This document shows positions 7,638-17,834 of a stretch of 18,142 nt of DNA, in pieces. The notes beneath the pieces were generated by a model. It was not told the origin of the DNA. It did not search any database and saw only the letters and a program-made list of their open reading frames with translations. The position numbers and the translations under genes were made by a program. Each line of letters starts with the position of its first letter. Position 1 is the stretch's first letter. The stretch spans positions 1 through 18,142 of the forward strand of contig JAACJO010000091.1 of assembly GCA_013368445.1 (NCBI GenBank). The letters run 5' to 3'. This stretch comes from Leucocoprinus leucothites (lineage: Eukaryota > Basidiomycota > Agaricomycetes > Agaricales > Agaricaceae).

Positions 7638-9346
7638 ATGATGGCGACGCTTTTGGCGTGCTTCACCCCTTCGCACTGGACACGAAACTTTCCTCCCGTT
7701 ATCGGCATCCGATGGTTCAACGTCCGCAGTGCTCACAATCACACCCGCGATTGCGCTATATGGGTTCATGAATTTACCATTAAGGAAGGAGACAATGATC
7801 TTCTCGTTGTTGTACTATATCTTCTCGATGCTAGGTGAGAATTTTTTACTTGTTGACGTATCCTGTTAGTTCTCGCGTGGCTTAAGCGTTATCGCTGTCT
7901 TATTTGACAGGTATAACTGCAGGTATGATTGGCTTCTCTCTTATTCTTAGCGTCTATCTCAGCATAGCTTCAGGTTATCACCGACTTTGGTCCCATCGCT
8001 CCTACGCTGCTTCTGTCCCTCTTCGTGCCTTCCTACTCTTCGGTGGAACAAGTGCTGTTCAAGGATCCTGCCTCTGGTGGGCCAAAGCTCACCGTTCCAT
8101 CACCACCACACTGATACCGATCTCGATCCTATAACTCAAGTCGTGGCCTACTCTGGACCCACGTTGGATGGATGCTGGTAAAGACAAAGTCAAAGACAGG
8201 GGTTGGAAACGGGAATGTCGAGGTGTCTGATCTGAAGAAGGATCCATTGGTTAAATGGCAACACGACTCGTACTTCCGTTGGCTGTGTTCTGGGGTCTAT
8301 TGATGCCCATCTTGATGGCCGGTCTTGGATGGGGAGATTGGCCAGGCGGTGTGTGTTTCGCTGGTGCTGCGCGTTTGACCGTTGCGCATCACGTTGAAGT
8401 GGATTCATGCTAATGTTCTAAAGATTACCAGCTGACTATATCTCCTTCAGAGTACCTTTTGCATCAACTCAATTGCTCATTATCTCGGCTCGACCCCATA
8501 TGATGACACCCTCTCTCCACGCGACCACTTACTATCGGCTCTCCTTACCATGGGTGAAGGCTATCATAATTTCCATCATCAATTCCCAATGGGACTATCG
8601 TAACGCATAATCTATGGTACCAATGGGACCCCACCAAATGGTTCATCGCAACATGCAATTTCCTCGGCCTCGCAAGAAATCTCAAAGTATTCAGTGGAAA
8701 TGAAGATCGAAAAAGGAATGTTGACAATGGAGTTGAAGCGATTGAAGAAAATCCAGGATGAACTACGATGGCCTTTAAAGACTGATGAGTTGTCTATATG
8801 GAGCTGGGACAAATGTAAGCACGTTTCTTCGATATGCCACAACTTAACCGGGATTGCATCCGCTGACAGTACACTCCGCCATTTTTCCTGCCTCACAGTT
8901 CAAAAAGAAGCAGAGAACCGTGCTCTGGTGTTAATTTCAGGCTTTATACATGACACCTCGTCGTTCCTTGCGAATCATCCTGGCGGAAAACGTTTGTTGG
9001 AGTCGTACGTAGGGAAGGATGCTACCGATGCCTTCTTTGGTGGAGTCTATAGACATTCAAATGCTGCTCAAAATGTACGTCGTGCAAAGCTTCTTTTGGA
9101 TCTCTGCGTATCACAATTCGACGCGGCATTCTCTGCCTGCCTCAGTCGAGTCGTGGTGCTTTCCTTCCTTCGTTGTCGTTGCTTCTCTGGATTCGTGATG
9201 CTGACTCTCCGTTTGATTCGTGTTCATGTACGATATAGCTACTGGCCATGATGCGTGTCGGTGTCATAGAGGAGAATAAGGAGACACAAGAGGTTTTCCC
9301 TCCGTCGGAGAGGTTGTATATAGCTCAGAGGCATGTAAAATGTTGA
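7638..9346 (+). CDS. OLE1: Acyl-CoA delta-9 desaturase with C-terminal cytochrome b5 domain
   Basis: This ER membrane di-iron enzyme introduces the first double bond into palmitoyl- and stearoyl-CoA. Proposed exons are 7638-7834, 7911-7922 (12 nt), 7974-8392, 8451-8814, 8899-9074 and 9239-9346. Introns are 76, 51, 58, 84 and 164 nt. The three histidine boxes are visible: HRLWSH after LGITAGY; the HRSHH box followed by HTDTDLDP; and HNFHH after LLTMGEGY. A b5 domain follows with the heme motif HPGG and the second heme ligand in YRHSNAA, so electron transfer is built in. The protein ends [12 protein letters not shown]. At about 425 codons it is slightly short for the family, and the N-terminus is weak, so an upstream first exon may be missing; ATGs at 7638 and 7641 are only the nearest starts. 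About seven frame corrections are needed (near 7724, 8097, 8128, 8276, 8592, 8608 and 8700), mostly single bases in short runs. Confidence 0.93.
7911..7922 (+). other. 12-nt microexon in the desaturase
   Basis: The sequence between the acceptor TTTGACAG (ending 7910) and the donor GTATGATT (from 7923) supplies GTATAACTGCAG. Joined in phase 1 to both neighbours, it rebuilds MLGITAGYHRLW, the conserved segment just before histidine box 1. Without it the residues I-T-A are lost, so its inclusion is required by the family alignment. Confidence 0.8.
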
Positions 9347-9633
9347 GATTCTGATATTTCATTTAGCTTAGCTTTTTCTATGAATGTTTATGTGGACTTG
9401 TTGATTCGGAAGTCTATTGCAGATTGGGTTCTCTAAACAATGACTTGTTCAAACTCTTGAAGTGTGTAATGCTAGTGTGATCGGGTTTATTTCTGGGACC
9501 AATCAACTCGGAACATGACTAGTGGTACTGTAATTTCCGCTACATTATCGTTTCGACCAATCGACAAAACGGCCGTTCTCTGTGACTTCCAGCCTAACAC
9601 CTTTTCTCACTAGGCTCATAAGTCTTTCCCGAG
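9347..9633. other. Convergent intergenic region
   Basis: This 287-bp spacer lies between the 3' ends of the desaturase (+) and the F-box gene (-). It is A/T-leaning and must hold both polyadenylation regions. No coding sequence or structured element is apparent. Confidence 0.5.
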
Positions 9634-11059
9634 CTACGTATGTCCAGGCTGGTACACCCTGAAAAACCCCAGACGAAATTCGGTTTCCTTCTCTAACCTT
9701 TGCTCCAGCATCAACAAGAGAGCCTCAAGCTGGGTCGTTTCATGCTCTCCTAAGAAGCACGGACGATTTCTAGCAAGAGAACACGAGTCTGAAAACTCTA
9801 GTGATCTCAACTTTGGCACGCGCACCCGGGCTTGGCCAGAGCTCTCTGGTGTGAGCAATACGATTAGGCCAGCAATGGCTGCAGCATCAAATTTGTGGAT
9901 AGTGAGGCTCTCTATAGCTGAGTCTGAGGTGAACAAGTTGATATAGGTCCACTCAGGGAATATCCTGGAGACCTCCTCGAGGTGTAAGGTGGAGACAGTC
10001 ATGGCATGCCTTATCAAAAAAAGTCTCTCGGAGGCAGAGGCCGGGTCCTCTGGTGCTGGTGCGTCCCTAAGCGCTAGCGTTCGTAAGGCCGGCATGCGTA
10101 CTTGATTACAGAATAGAATTATCCAACCCCACATAGACACGGGAATTGACACACCACGATACCATTCGAACGACTCTAATTGCCTAAAAAACAGTGGTTC
10201 TCGGTGCCAACACTGCATTGAAACGTCATTGAGGTCTCTGATGTGCGGTTCAGTTAAGAACGAGAGCGACAGCTCAACAAGCTCCCGACAGCATTCCAGG
10301 ATCTTGAGAGCAGCGTCAATAGGTATTAGACGAAGGCAGAGGGTGTTCAGATTGGGGAACTTGGTAGTGCAGACTGACTCCAGGGTCGGGTGGAATCATG
10401 CAACAAAGAGCGAGGCGACGAAGGGAAGTGCATTGGCCTAGCAGTACGTCGCCTTGACTATTATCTGGGGTATCAATACGAGTAATGTCTAGATTCTCGA
10501 GGGCTGGGAGTTTGTCTGGAATGTACGCCTCCCATATGGGAGGCGGCTGATAGAGCTTGAGCGTTTGGATCCTTGACATGCTTTTAACCAACTCTTTGTC
10601 CACCCAGGGGTGAAAGAGAGCATTCTGCTGCGAAAAATGGGAAAACTCCAGTTCAAGGTGGATAGGGAGGGTTCCTGAGTTTTTTAGGTAAACCTCTAAT
10701 ATGTTGTGTGGGCTCTTTTCGCCAACTGCCCAACGGAAGGATGTCCATAAAGATCGAGTGGAAAATGCAACTTCGCGCCAGAGGGATGATACTGCCGAGT
10801 ACAAAAGGTGATTTAAACCCATCGGGCACGGAAGCAAATTGGCGTATGTGAGTGTATATGGAGGTGGAGGGCAGTAGAAGTGCTTGGAATATTTCAGAAA
10901 GTATTTCACGAGGAAGTTGACCGATTGGCGGTTGAATTAGGTTGAGTCTTCTTAACAGCGTCGATCTCTGAGGTATCAGTTCGGTTCGTTGGCAACAAGA
11001 GTCTCGAGATGGTTGATCTCACGGAGGATTCTGATTTCTTCACGAGTGGCTGCAGACAT
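9634..11059 (-). CDS. F-box/leucine-rich protein (Agaricomycete-type)
   Basis: A probable substrate-recognition subunit of an SCF ubiquitin ligase. From an ATG at 11059 the protein opens MSAATREEIRILREINHLET, then has an F-box-like core: PPIGQLPREILSEIFQALL, then FVLG and SSLWREVAFSTRSLWTS. This is the standard arrangement in mushroom F-box proteins, with an LP.E.L..IF helix and a C..WR.VA..TP.LW segment. Irregular leucine-rich repeats follow (LPIHLELEF, IQTLKLYQPP, LPALENLDITRI, LRRLALC, FPNLNTLCLRLI, CCRELVELSLSFL, MPALRTLALRDAP, VSTLHLEEVSR, IESLTIHKFD, VPKLRSLEFSD). It ends GFFRVYQPGHT, total length about 474 codons. No intron is required. Four frame corrections are needed (near 10983, 10955, 10793 and 10365). 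The target protein is unknown; the family is large and fast-evolving in mushrooms. Confidence 0.8.
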
Positions 11060-12109
11060 GGCAGGAAGGCTAGAATTCCGTCTGCTGGAATTGATGAAAA
11101 GGAAAAGAAGAAACAAGGTGAGGACTATACCTTGAGAAGGTACCTCAGTGTCTTTCGATGACTCGCGCGGATGTGAGGTATCCCAGGAACTCGTTATAAT
11201 GGTTAGGAGATGGACGATGTATTTGGCACTACTGAGCGAAATAATGCTCGCCTGTTGAAGGCTGAGGATGTCCCTTGGCCGTAGATGGTGAACAAGACTC
11301 AGGTAAAAACTGATGAAGGGAACTTACTCGTAAGAGTGGTTGATAAGCCAGCGTTTCGGAAGCGCTTGCTGCGGTGTTGATCCTAATTATAATTATCGTG
11401 ACTGCAAACATCAGACGAGTTGGCGCTCACGTGAACATTGGCTCGCAAGTCGATGCAAAGGGGCATGAGGCCTTGAGGGAACGATGTGTACATGCCAACG
11501 AAATTTCATGAAATACTCTACTGCCGAAAAGAACGCACTCAAACTTCTGAGGGCAGTTGAAATACCTAAACACTTAGCATTGCAAAGCCAAGCTTTTGGG
11601 GATCATGGAAAAACTGATTTTTGATCACTGAATCTCGAAATCGATCGACTAGGCGAATCAATGTCCACTGCAATCTGCATAGAATCATTGGTAGGCTTTG
11701 TAAGCCGTTAGAGGGTCGGAGCTGGTCGTTCTAAGATGGGGCGAGTAAGGAACATAAGCCACAGACGGAAAAGGCTTTCGGATCAGGCAGGAGTTCGGAA
11801 GGTCCTGCAGGTTAGCTGTGGCACAGGCTGTCAGGCTTCCTTCCCGTGTCCCGAGAAATCCGACTCCGAAAACCGTCCTTGACAAGCCGTGTAAGTGGTG
11901 GTGGCGTTCTTGTAACTGACATCGGGTTTGTTTTAGTTAAGTTCGCATTCCGTGAAGAAAGAGTTCAAGAAATCAGATTTTGCAACTTGTGGTATGGCAT
12001 CACGTTCGAAAATCACGGTCATGACAGGACACGCCGCGTCGCGCGTCACGTCCATTTATCAAAAAGACCCGAAGTAGCAGATCTCTCCTTACTGCCATTG
12101 CTATTTATT
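11060..12109. other. Intergenic region with unassigned short frames
   Basis: About 1.05 kb between the divergent F-box (-) and coiled-coil (+) genes. Minus frames at 11411-11229 and 11885-11685 open with hydrophobic starts (MFAVTIIIIRIN and MSRTVFGVGFLGT), but each ends without a recognisable domain or matching exon. A small inverted repeat, TACCTT-GAG-AAGGTA, lies at 11128-11142. The region should contain both promoters. Confidence 0.4.
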
Positions 12110-14113
12110 ATGAAACCTTCATTGTCAAAGGCCTCTAGTTCTAGTACCACCTCTTTCAGAGGTAGCCGAACCAAATACCAGTCTCAACCCCAATCTAGCA
12201 GTTCCTTGGGGATGCCACTGGTCCCACTTCCTCAGGGGCGGCGTCAAGGTTAAAGCCAAAGTCGAGTACCGCTCAGCGACCCAACACAGGCTCTATTGCC
12301 TCCGTTTCTTCTTCTGCTTCACCTCCGTCCTCCTCTGTGAACGAGGCCAGCATTGAAAAACTCCTACGTCTCCTGCATCCTCTCAAATCACAGAGCCGCT
12401 CCAAGTCACGAACGATATGGTGAAACAAGTGTCGAGAGGCGCGTTAGGCGAGTTATTGACTTTTTTAGGGGAGGATGGTTGGGAGCAGGAGGTGAGTGAT
12501 GTGAGGAGGAAAATCCATGCTACCATGACTGCCAGTGCAACGAGGGAGGTATAGTACATCCTAGTTTGGTAGAACTGGAGAAAGCAAAGAGGAGGTTGAG
12601 AGCTGCGAGAGTTGCCGTTGAGATCGGGAAGAGGGAGAGGGCGGATGCGAGGAGGAAACTGGAGGAATTGGGTGAGTGTTTGGAATTGTGACTGGAAAGT
12701 TTTGGCAGAGAAAAAAGGCTGATTGTATGCTTGAATAGTGAAAGAGAAGGCTGAGTTGGAAGAGAATTTGTTGAGAGGGAATTGAATACGTCACTTGAAG
12801 CTTTGGAAGCTCGAGAGATGATTAGGATGAAGAGGATTCAGGAGGTAAAGAGGATGATGCACGCACTTCGGTGAGTATGTACCGGTTCACTGGTGATTCT
12901 ACTTTGAGCTAATGATGATAACAGGAAGAGAGTCGAGGACGCGAAGGTAGCCGGAAATCTCGGCTTTCATAAAATCAGGCCCATAATATCAAGGACATAA
13001 ATTTGAAGCCGCCACAGTGGCGGCCGAGGAATACAAAGGAGACAATAGCCGTAGGCTTGATATAATCTGTCATTTGGTGGCGTGCTGACTCGACTTATAG
13101 AAATTGCATGCGTATCATATTCGACTTAATTCGGAAGACTGGCTGAAGCTCAGGCTGAGGAGATTCGGAAAGCTGAAGAGAAATTTAGGAATGTTCTAAG
13201 GGAAAGATAGGAAGAGATGTTACGGACGATGAGTTCCGAGAGTTGTGAGTGCAAAAGGATATATTCAAAAAAACCTGAGTCACTTTCTTCCATTGCCATT
13301 GAATACTCCAGGACAAAGTGTAGAGAAGCTGCTGAAGCACATGCAGAGGAGAGAAGGGATACGTCAAGTTGAGTCATGACGATAAGGATAGGATGGTCGA
13401 GGATCTACAGAGGTCGGCCGACGCAGTGGTATGAATGTGTTCGCTAATTGCTCATTTCCGGATGCTAAATTCGAATAATAGCGGATCAAGGAGGCGAAAG
13501 TAATTACATTGAATGAAGAGATTGCTGCTAAATTGTTTCTCGTAAAGAAGCGCCTAGAAAATGTGAGCTTATCCACCTTTTGACTTATTCGACCAGCTTA
13601 TCACTGGTACTTGAGATTCGAGCTTTGCATGAAAGAACAGACACGATCCGACAGATGTTGTGCGAGATTGATGAAAGAACGAGAGGGTTCGTTGGGTTGA
13701 TTAAAGATGACTTGGTACGGAACTACGCCATGAGGAGGGAGTCGTCGTCCGAAAATAACGTATCGGCCTCGAATTCGGAGCAAGTGAAGCGTCAATTAGG
13801 AGATGTAAGTTTGAATTGCCCTCGTTACATTCGCCTTCGCTGAATGACGCTAGGCCAGGCAATGGGAAGAGCTGTCAATAAATTGTCGGCGTTACAGAAT
13901 AGAAGCGAGTGCGGTGCGGAGATGAGTAGTACGTTTGCCGCACTTGTTTCTACCCGTATGTTTTTGACAGCGTGTGTAGCATCGTACGAACAAGCCCGAC
14001 GAGAGTTAGAGGAGTGGGCTACAAATATGTTAACGCGCAAGGTAGCCAAGGCAAAGGCTGGGCTTGATATTGCTCGAGAGATAGAGGTTCCTCGTGGCGA
14101 AGCGAAGGGTTAA
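12110..14113 (+). CDS. Unassigned multi-exon coiled-coil protein
   Basis: I do not recognise the family. From ATG 12110 the protein starts with a Ser/Pro-rich disordered segment (MKPSLSKASSSSTTSFRGS, then SIASVSSSASPPSSS). A short helical region follows (ITEPLQVTNDMVKQVSRGAL, LLTFLGEDGWEQEV), then long Glu/Lys/Arg-rich coiled coil (LVELEKAKRRLRAARVAVEI, EKAELEENLLRGE, AEAQAEEIRKAEEKFRNVL, IKEAKVITLNEEIAAKL, ALHERTDTIRQML). It ends SYEQARRELEEWATNMLTRK and VPRGEAKG. Likely introns are 12672-12738, 12871-12924, 12947-12993, 13245-13311, 13429-13481, 13563-13615 and 13805-13853, with at least one more near 13060. Roughly eight frame steps are needed, and there is one in-frame TAG (13208-13210). 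A cytoskeletal, spindle or scaffold role would fit a coiled coil but is not shown. It could be a decaying gene or only a badly sequenced one. Confidence 0.65.
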
Positions 14114-14159
14114 CTTTATGACGAGTCGGCCGCAAAGCGGCGAGCCCGTAAAAAGCAGG

Positions 14160-14304
14160 CTGTGATTGGTGGTTGAAATTGCCGAGTAGTGATAATTCAC
14201 GTGCTGCGCGGTGTACATAAATTTGTAGTCCGCTCTTGTCCGGTCTCTTCCATACCCTCTATCCTCCTCCGCTGCGCTCGACTTTCTCCTCGTCGTCGCA
14301 GACG
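14160..14304 (+). promoter_or_regulatory. Candidate aconitase promoter and leader
   Basis: The 191-bp gap before aconitase holds an inverted CCAAT box (ATTGG, 14165-14169), a perfect CACGTG palindrome (14198-14203) and a TATA-like ACATAAAT (14215-14222). A pyrimidine-rich leader (about 14236-14296) runs almost to the ATG. Spacing and order fit a compact fungal promoter. CCAAT boxes bound by HAP/NF-Y-type complexes and CACGTG boxes bound by bHLH proteins are known regulators of respiratory genes in fungi; their use here is inferred. Confidence 0.45.
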
Positions 14305-17033
14305 ATGTACAGCCTCGCAACAAAGTCTGCCAATGCCGCACGCGCGGCTAAGCGTCTGGCCGCCGGCATGGCCACCGCGCCCCCCGCATCGGCGATACCA
14401 AAGTCCCCATGTCCTTACTCGAGAAGGGGAAATATATCAACTACCAGCGTATCGAGGATAACCTTGCCATTGTCCGCAATAGGTTCGTTTCGTGTTATTT
14501 ATGATATTCTTTGCGTTGCTGATGTACTTGTAGGCTGCAACGACCTTTGACGCTTTCCGAAAAGATCCTGTACGGACATCTTGACGACCCACATGGCCAG
14601 GATATCACCCGTGGCGTTAGTTACCTCAAGCTCCGTCCAGACGTGCGTACTATCTATCGCTTAGTCGGCTCCGCTCCAACCATTCATTTCTTCCTTCACA
14701 GCGCGTTGCTTGCCAGGATGCGACTGCACAGGTACAGCCTTATCGACGTCACTATTCATGCTTCGCTGACGTAAGTTCTATTCTAGATGGCCCTGCTCCA
14801 ATTCATGTCTGCTGGTATGGACACTGCCGCCGTCCCCACCACTGTGCACTGTGACCACTTGATTGAGGCGCAGGTTGGTGGTGTCAAGGATCTCGAGCGT
14901 GCCATCAACATCAACAAGGAGGTCTACGACTTCCTTGCTACCGCTACTGCCAAGTACGGTCTTGGCTTCTGGAAGCCCGGCTCTGGTATCATTCACCAGA
15001 TTATTCTCGAGAACTATGCTTTCCCTGGTGGTTTGATGATTGGTACCGACTCGCATACCCCTAACGCTGGTGGTCTCGGTATGATTGCTTGTGGTGTTGG
15101 TGGTGCTGATGCTGTCGACGTTATGGCCGATATCCCCTGGGAGCTCAAGTGCCCCAAGGTTATTGGCGTTAACCTTACTGGAAAGATTAGTGGATGGACT
15201 ACTCCCAAGGGTGTGTATCACAGTGGTTGCGTGATGACTCTGTCTAATTTGGCTTTGCAGATGTCATCCTCAAGGTCGCTGGTATTCTTACTGTCAAGGG
15301 TGGAACTGGTGCTATCGTTGAGTACCGCGGCCCTGGTGTCGAGTCTCTCTCTTGCACTGGTATGGCTACGATTTGCAACATGGGTGCTGAAATTGGTGCT
15401 ACGACTTCGCTCTTCCCCTTCAACAACCGCATGACCGATTATTCTCAAGGCTACCAAGCGTGGTGAGATTGCCAACTACGCTCAGGCCTTTGCCCACAAC
15501 TTGAAGGCTGATGAGAGTGCTGAGTATGATCAACTCATTGAAATTGTGAGTGTGCGGAAGAATGACTTCATAGATTGGTCTAATGTTATTTTTAGAACCT
15601 CTCCGAGCTCGAGCCTCACATTAACGGTCCCTTCACTCCCGATCTGGCTACCCCTCTTTCCAAGTTTGCTGAGGAGGTCAAGAAGAACAACTGGCCCGAG
15701 GAAATCAAAGTCGGTCTTATCGGCTCTTGCACAAACTCTTCCTACGAGGATATGACCCGTTCCGCTTCCATCGTCAAGCAAGCTGCTGATCATGGCCTTG
15801 ACCTCAAGAGCAAGTTCACTGTTACCCCTGGATCTGAGCAAGTCCGTGCTACCATCGCTCGTGACGGTCTTATCAACACTTTCGAGGCTGCTGGTGGTAT
15901 CGTCCTCGCTAACGCCTGCGGTCCTTGCATTGGCCAATGGGATAGGCAAGATGTTAAGAAGGGCGAGGCCAACTCGAGTATGTATGATTCCCACGTCCGG
16001 AATGAGCAATATTAATTACCTTCATAGTTATCACTTCCTACAACCGTAACTTCACCGGCCGTAACGATGCTAACCCCGCCACCCACGCCTTCGTTGCCTC
16101 CCCTGATATCGTCACCGCCCTCGCCTTCGCTGCCTTACCTTCAACCCTCTCACTGACGAGCTCGTCGGCAGCGACGGCAAGCCCTTCAAGTTCGCGGACC
16201 CCAACGGCAATGAACTTCCTCCCCGCGGTTATGACCCAGGACAGGACACCTTCCAACCCCCTCCCGAGGACCGTGCCGCTGTCCAGGTTGCTGTTGATGC
16301 CAAGTCTGACCGCCTTCAACTCCTCCAACCCTTCAAGCCTTGGGACGGCAAGACCCCCACTGACCTCCCTGTCCTCATCAAGGTCAAGGGCAAGTGCACG
16401 ACTGATCACATCTCCGCTGGTGGTCCCTGGTTGAAGTACCGTGGACACCTCGAGAACATCTCTCAGAACTGTCTCATTGGTGCGATCAACTGAGAACGGC
16501 GAGGCCAACAAGGTCAAGAACCAGATCACTGGCGAGTATGGTGGTGTACCTCAAACTGCTGCTTACTACCGCGAGCAAGGTATCAAGTGGGTTGTGATGG
16601 TGACTCCAACTATGGTGAAGGTTCATCTCGTGAGCACGCCGCTCTCGAGCCTCGATTCCTTGGTGGTCTTGCGATCATCGTTCGCTCGTTTGCTCGTATC
16701 CACGAAACCAACCTGAAGAAGCAGGGTATGCTTGCTCTGACGTTCGCAGATCCTGCGGATTACGACAAGATGCGCCCTGATGACAAGTTGATATCCTTGG
16801 CCTTGAGAGCTTTGCTCCTGGCAAGAATATGACACTTGTTGCTAAGCACGCTGATGGCACTAAGGACGTGAGTATCGGTCTTCACCCTTGACGAACGCGA
16901 TGATGTTTACGTGCTTGTGTTTTTCACAGGAAATCTCCCTTGCTCACTCGTTTAACGAGGGTCAGATTGAGTGGTTCAAGGCTGGCTCTGCCTTAACCTC
17001 ATGGCTGCCAAGGCCAAGGCCCAGTCTGCTTAG
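14305..17033 (+). CDS. ACO1: Mitochondrial aconitate hydratase (aconitase)
   Basis: This TCA-cycle enzyme interconverts citrate and isocitrate with a [4Fe-4S] cluster in the mitochondrial matrix. Proposed exons are 14305-14482, 14534-14642, 14702-14731 (30 nt), 14787-15210, 15261-15545, 15596-15977, 16028-16867 and 16930-17033, about 784 codons, the usual fungal length. All introns are GT-AG, 50-62 nt. The N-terminus ([20 protein letters not shown]) is basic and free of acids, as a mitochondrial presequence. Motifs in order are [79 protein letters not shown] and [12 protein letters not shown] (the three cluster cysteines), [50 protein letters not shown] and ending [10 protein letters not shown]. 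Seven frame corrections are needed (near 14393, 15443, 16132, 16491, 16598, 16790 and 16991). No substitution-type stop interrupts the corrected reading. Confidence 0.96.
14702..14731 (+). other. 30-nt exon of aconitase
   Basis: This short exon encodes [10 protein letters not shown], the invariant segment that precedes [10 protein letters not shown]. It is bounded by TTCACAG and GTACAG. The flanking introns (59 and 55 nt) are each longer than the exon. Its phase-0 junctions match both neighbours exactly, so the boundaries are secure. Confidence 0.9.
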
Positions 17034-17834
17034 ATCGAAGCTGCGTAGAGTGAGGCACCAGAAGTCGACATCTTGGTGCTCACAGTTTTATGATTAGGGC
17101 TCGACTTATTGGGAGGAGAGGTAGTCAGTCGTAATTCGATTTATCCTTATCTGGCCTACGCGCATGCATGCAGTGGTAAATGTGGTGGATCTTGTTCAGT
17201 AGCGGAAAAGTACTGTGTCTTCCTTGTACATTCATATGACCCAGCATTTCGACTCCTTTTTATGTTTCCATTAGTTACTTTCTCATTTGTTGTACCCGCT
17301 TTCCTGGATCAATAGCTTGGCTTCCGCGTATTGAGATCTCGATTGTAACTCTGAGAAGAGCTGAGAGGAGGTGGCGGCTGAACTTGTTGAAGGTTAACCG
17401 ATGAGACAGGGGTGTTATGCAGTCGGACTGAGGTCGCTGTTTGTAGAATACTGCTAATCAGAAACCAGATCACTTCGACAAAAGAGACTTTGCTTTTCGG
17501 TTAATTTTGAATCGGATCACCGTTTGGTCCGGAGAGATCTTCCAACTGTAAAACGGTAAATGGCAGACCGCGTTTCCGGATGTCGGTTCCTCGGTTCCTT
17601 GACCCCTTGCTTGACGTCAGTCATCTTGTAAAGGCCCTTTTCGTGAGATGTTCGAATTTGGATGGCTTCTTCTCTTCAGCCACGATGATGACTATCTAAA
17701 AATCGCCGGTCTTGTCGTCTGTTGCTAGTATGATAATCCGCAGCTCGATCTTAGATGGTAGATGTCCGGTGGCCGAGGTCACTATGTTCGTGACCCACTG
17801 AACTCATAAATTGTGGCGCTAAGGTTTGAGTGAA
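17034..17834. other. Downstream of aconitase, nothing assigned
   Basis: About 800 bp containing the aconitase 3' untranslated region and intergenic DNA. The short frames at 17109-17315 show no domain. I saw no repeat, RNA gene or clear polyadenylation signal. Confidence 0.45.

Noticed and set aside
7904..8134. Continuous open frame through the desaturase histidine box 1
   Set aside because: It reads through the 51-nt intron; family alignment requires ITAG to join directly to YHRLW, so it is not a separate gene or start.
11685..11885. Minus-strand frame MSRTVFGVGFLGT... resembling the start of a mitochondrial nuclease-type protein
   Set aside because: No downstream exon on the minus strand showed the catalytic motifs of such an enzyme, and the frame stops within 66 codons.
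11846..12253. Longer plus-strand frame extending upstream of the coiled-coil gene
   Set aside because: The part before 12110 lacks the Ser-rich composition of the protein and looks like untranslated leader; the ATG at 12110 gives a natural N-terminus.
14778..16009. Long minus-strand open frames opposite aconitase (15221-14778 and 16009-15530)
   Set aside because: They are shadows of the codon-biased aconitase exons; the plus strand carries all the conserved motifs and correct splice sites.
16038..16529. 163-codon minus-strand open frame
   Set aside because: It lies antisense to exon 7 of aconitase and has only compositional, Val/Leu/Glu-rich content caused by the opposite strand.
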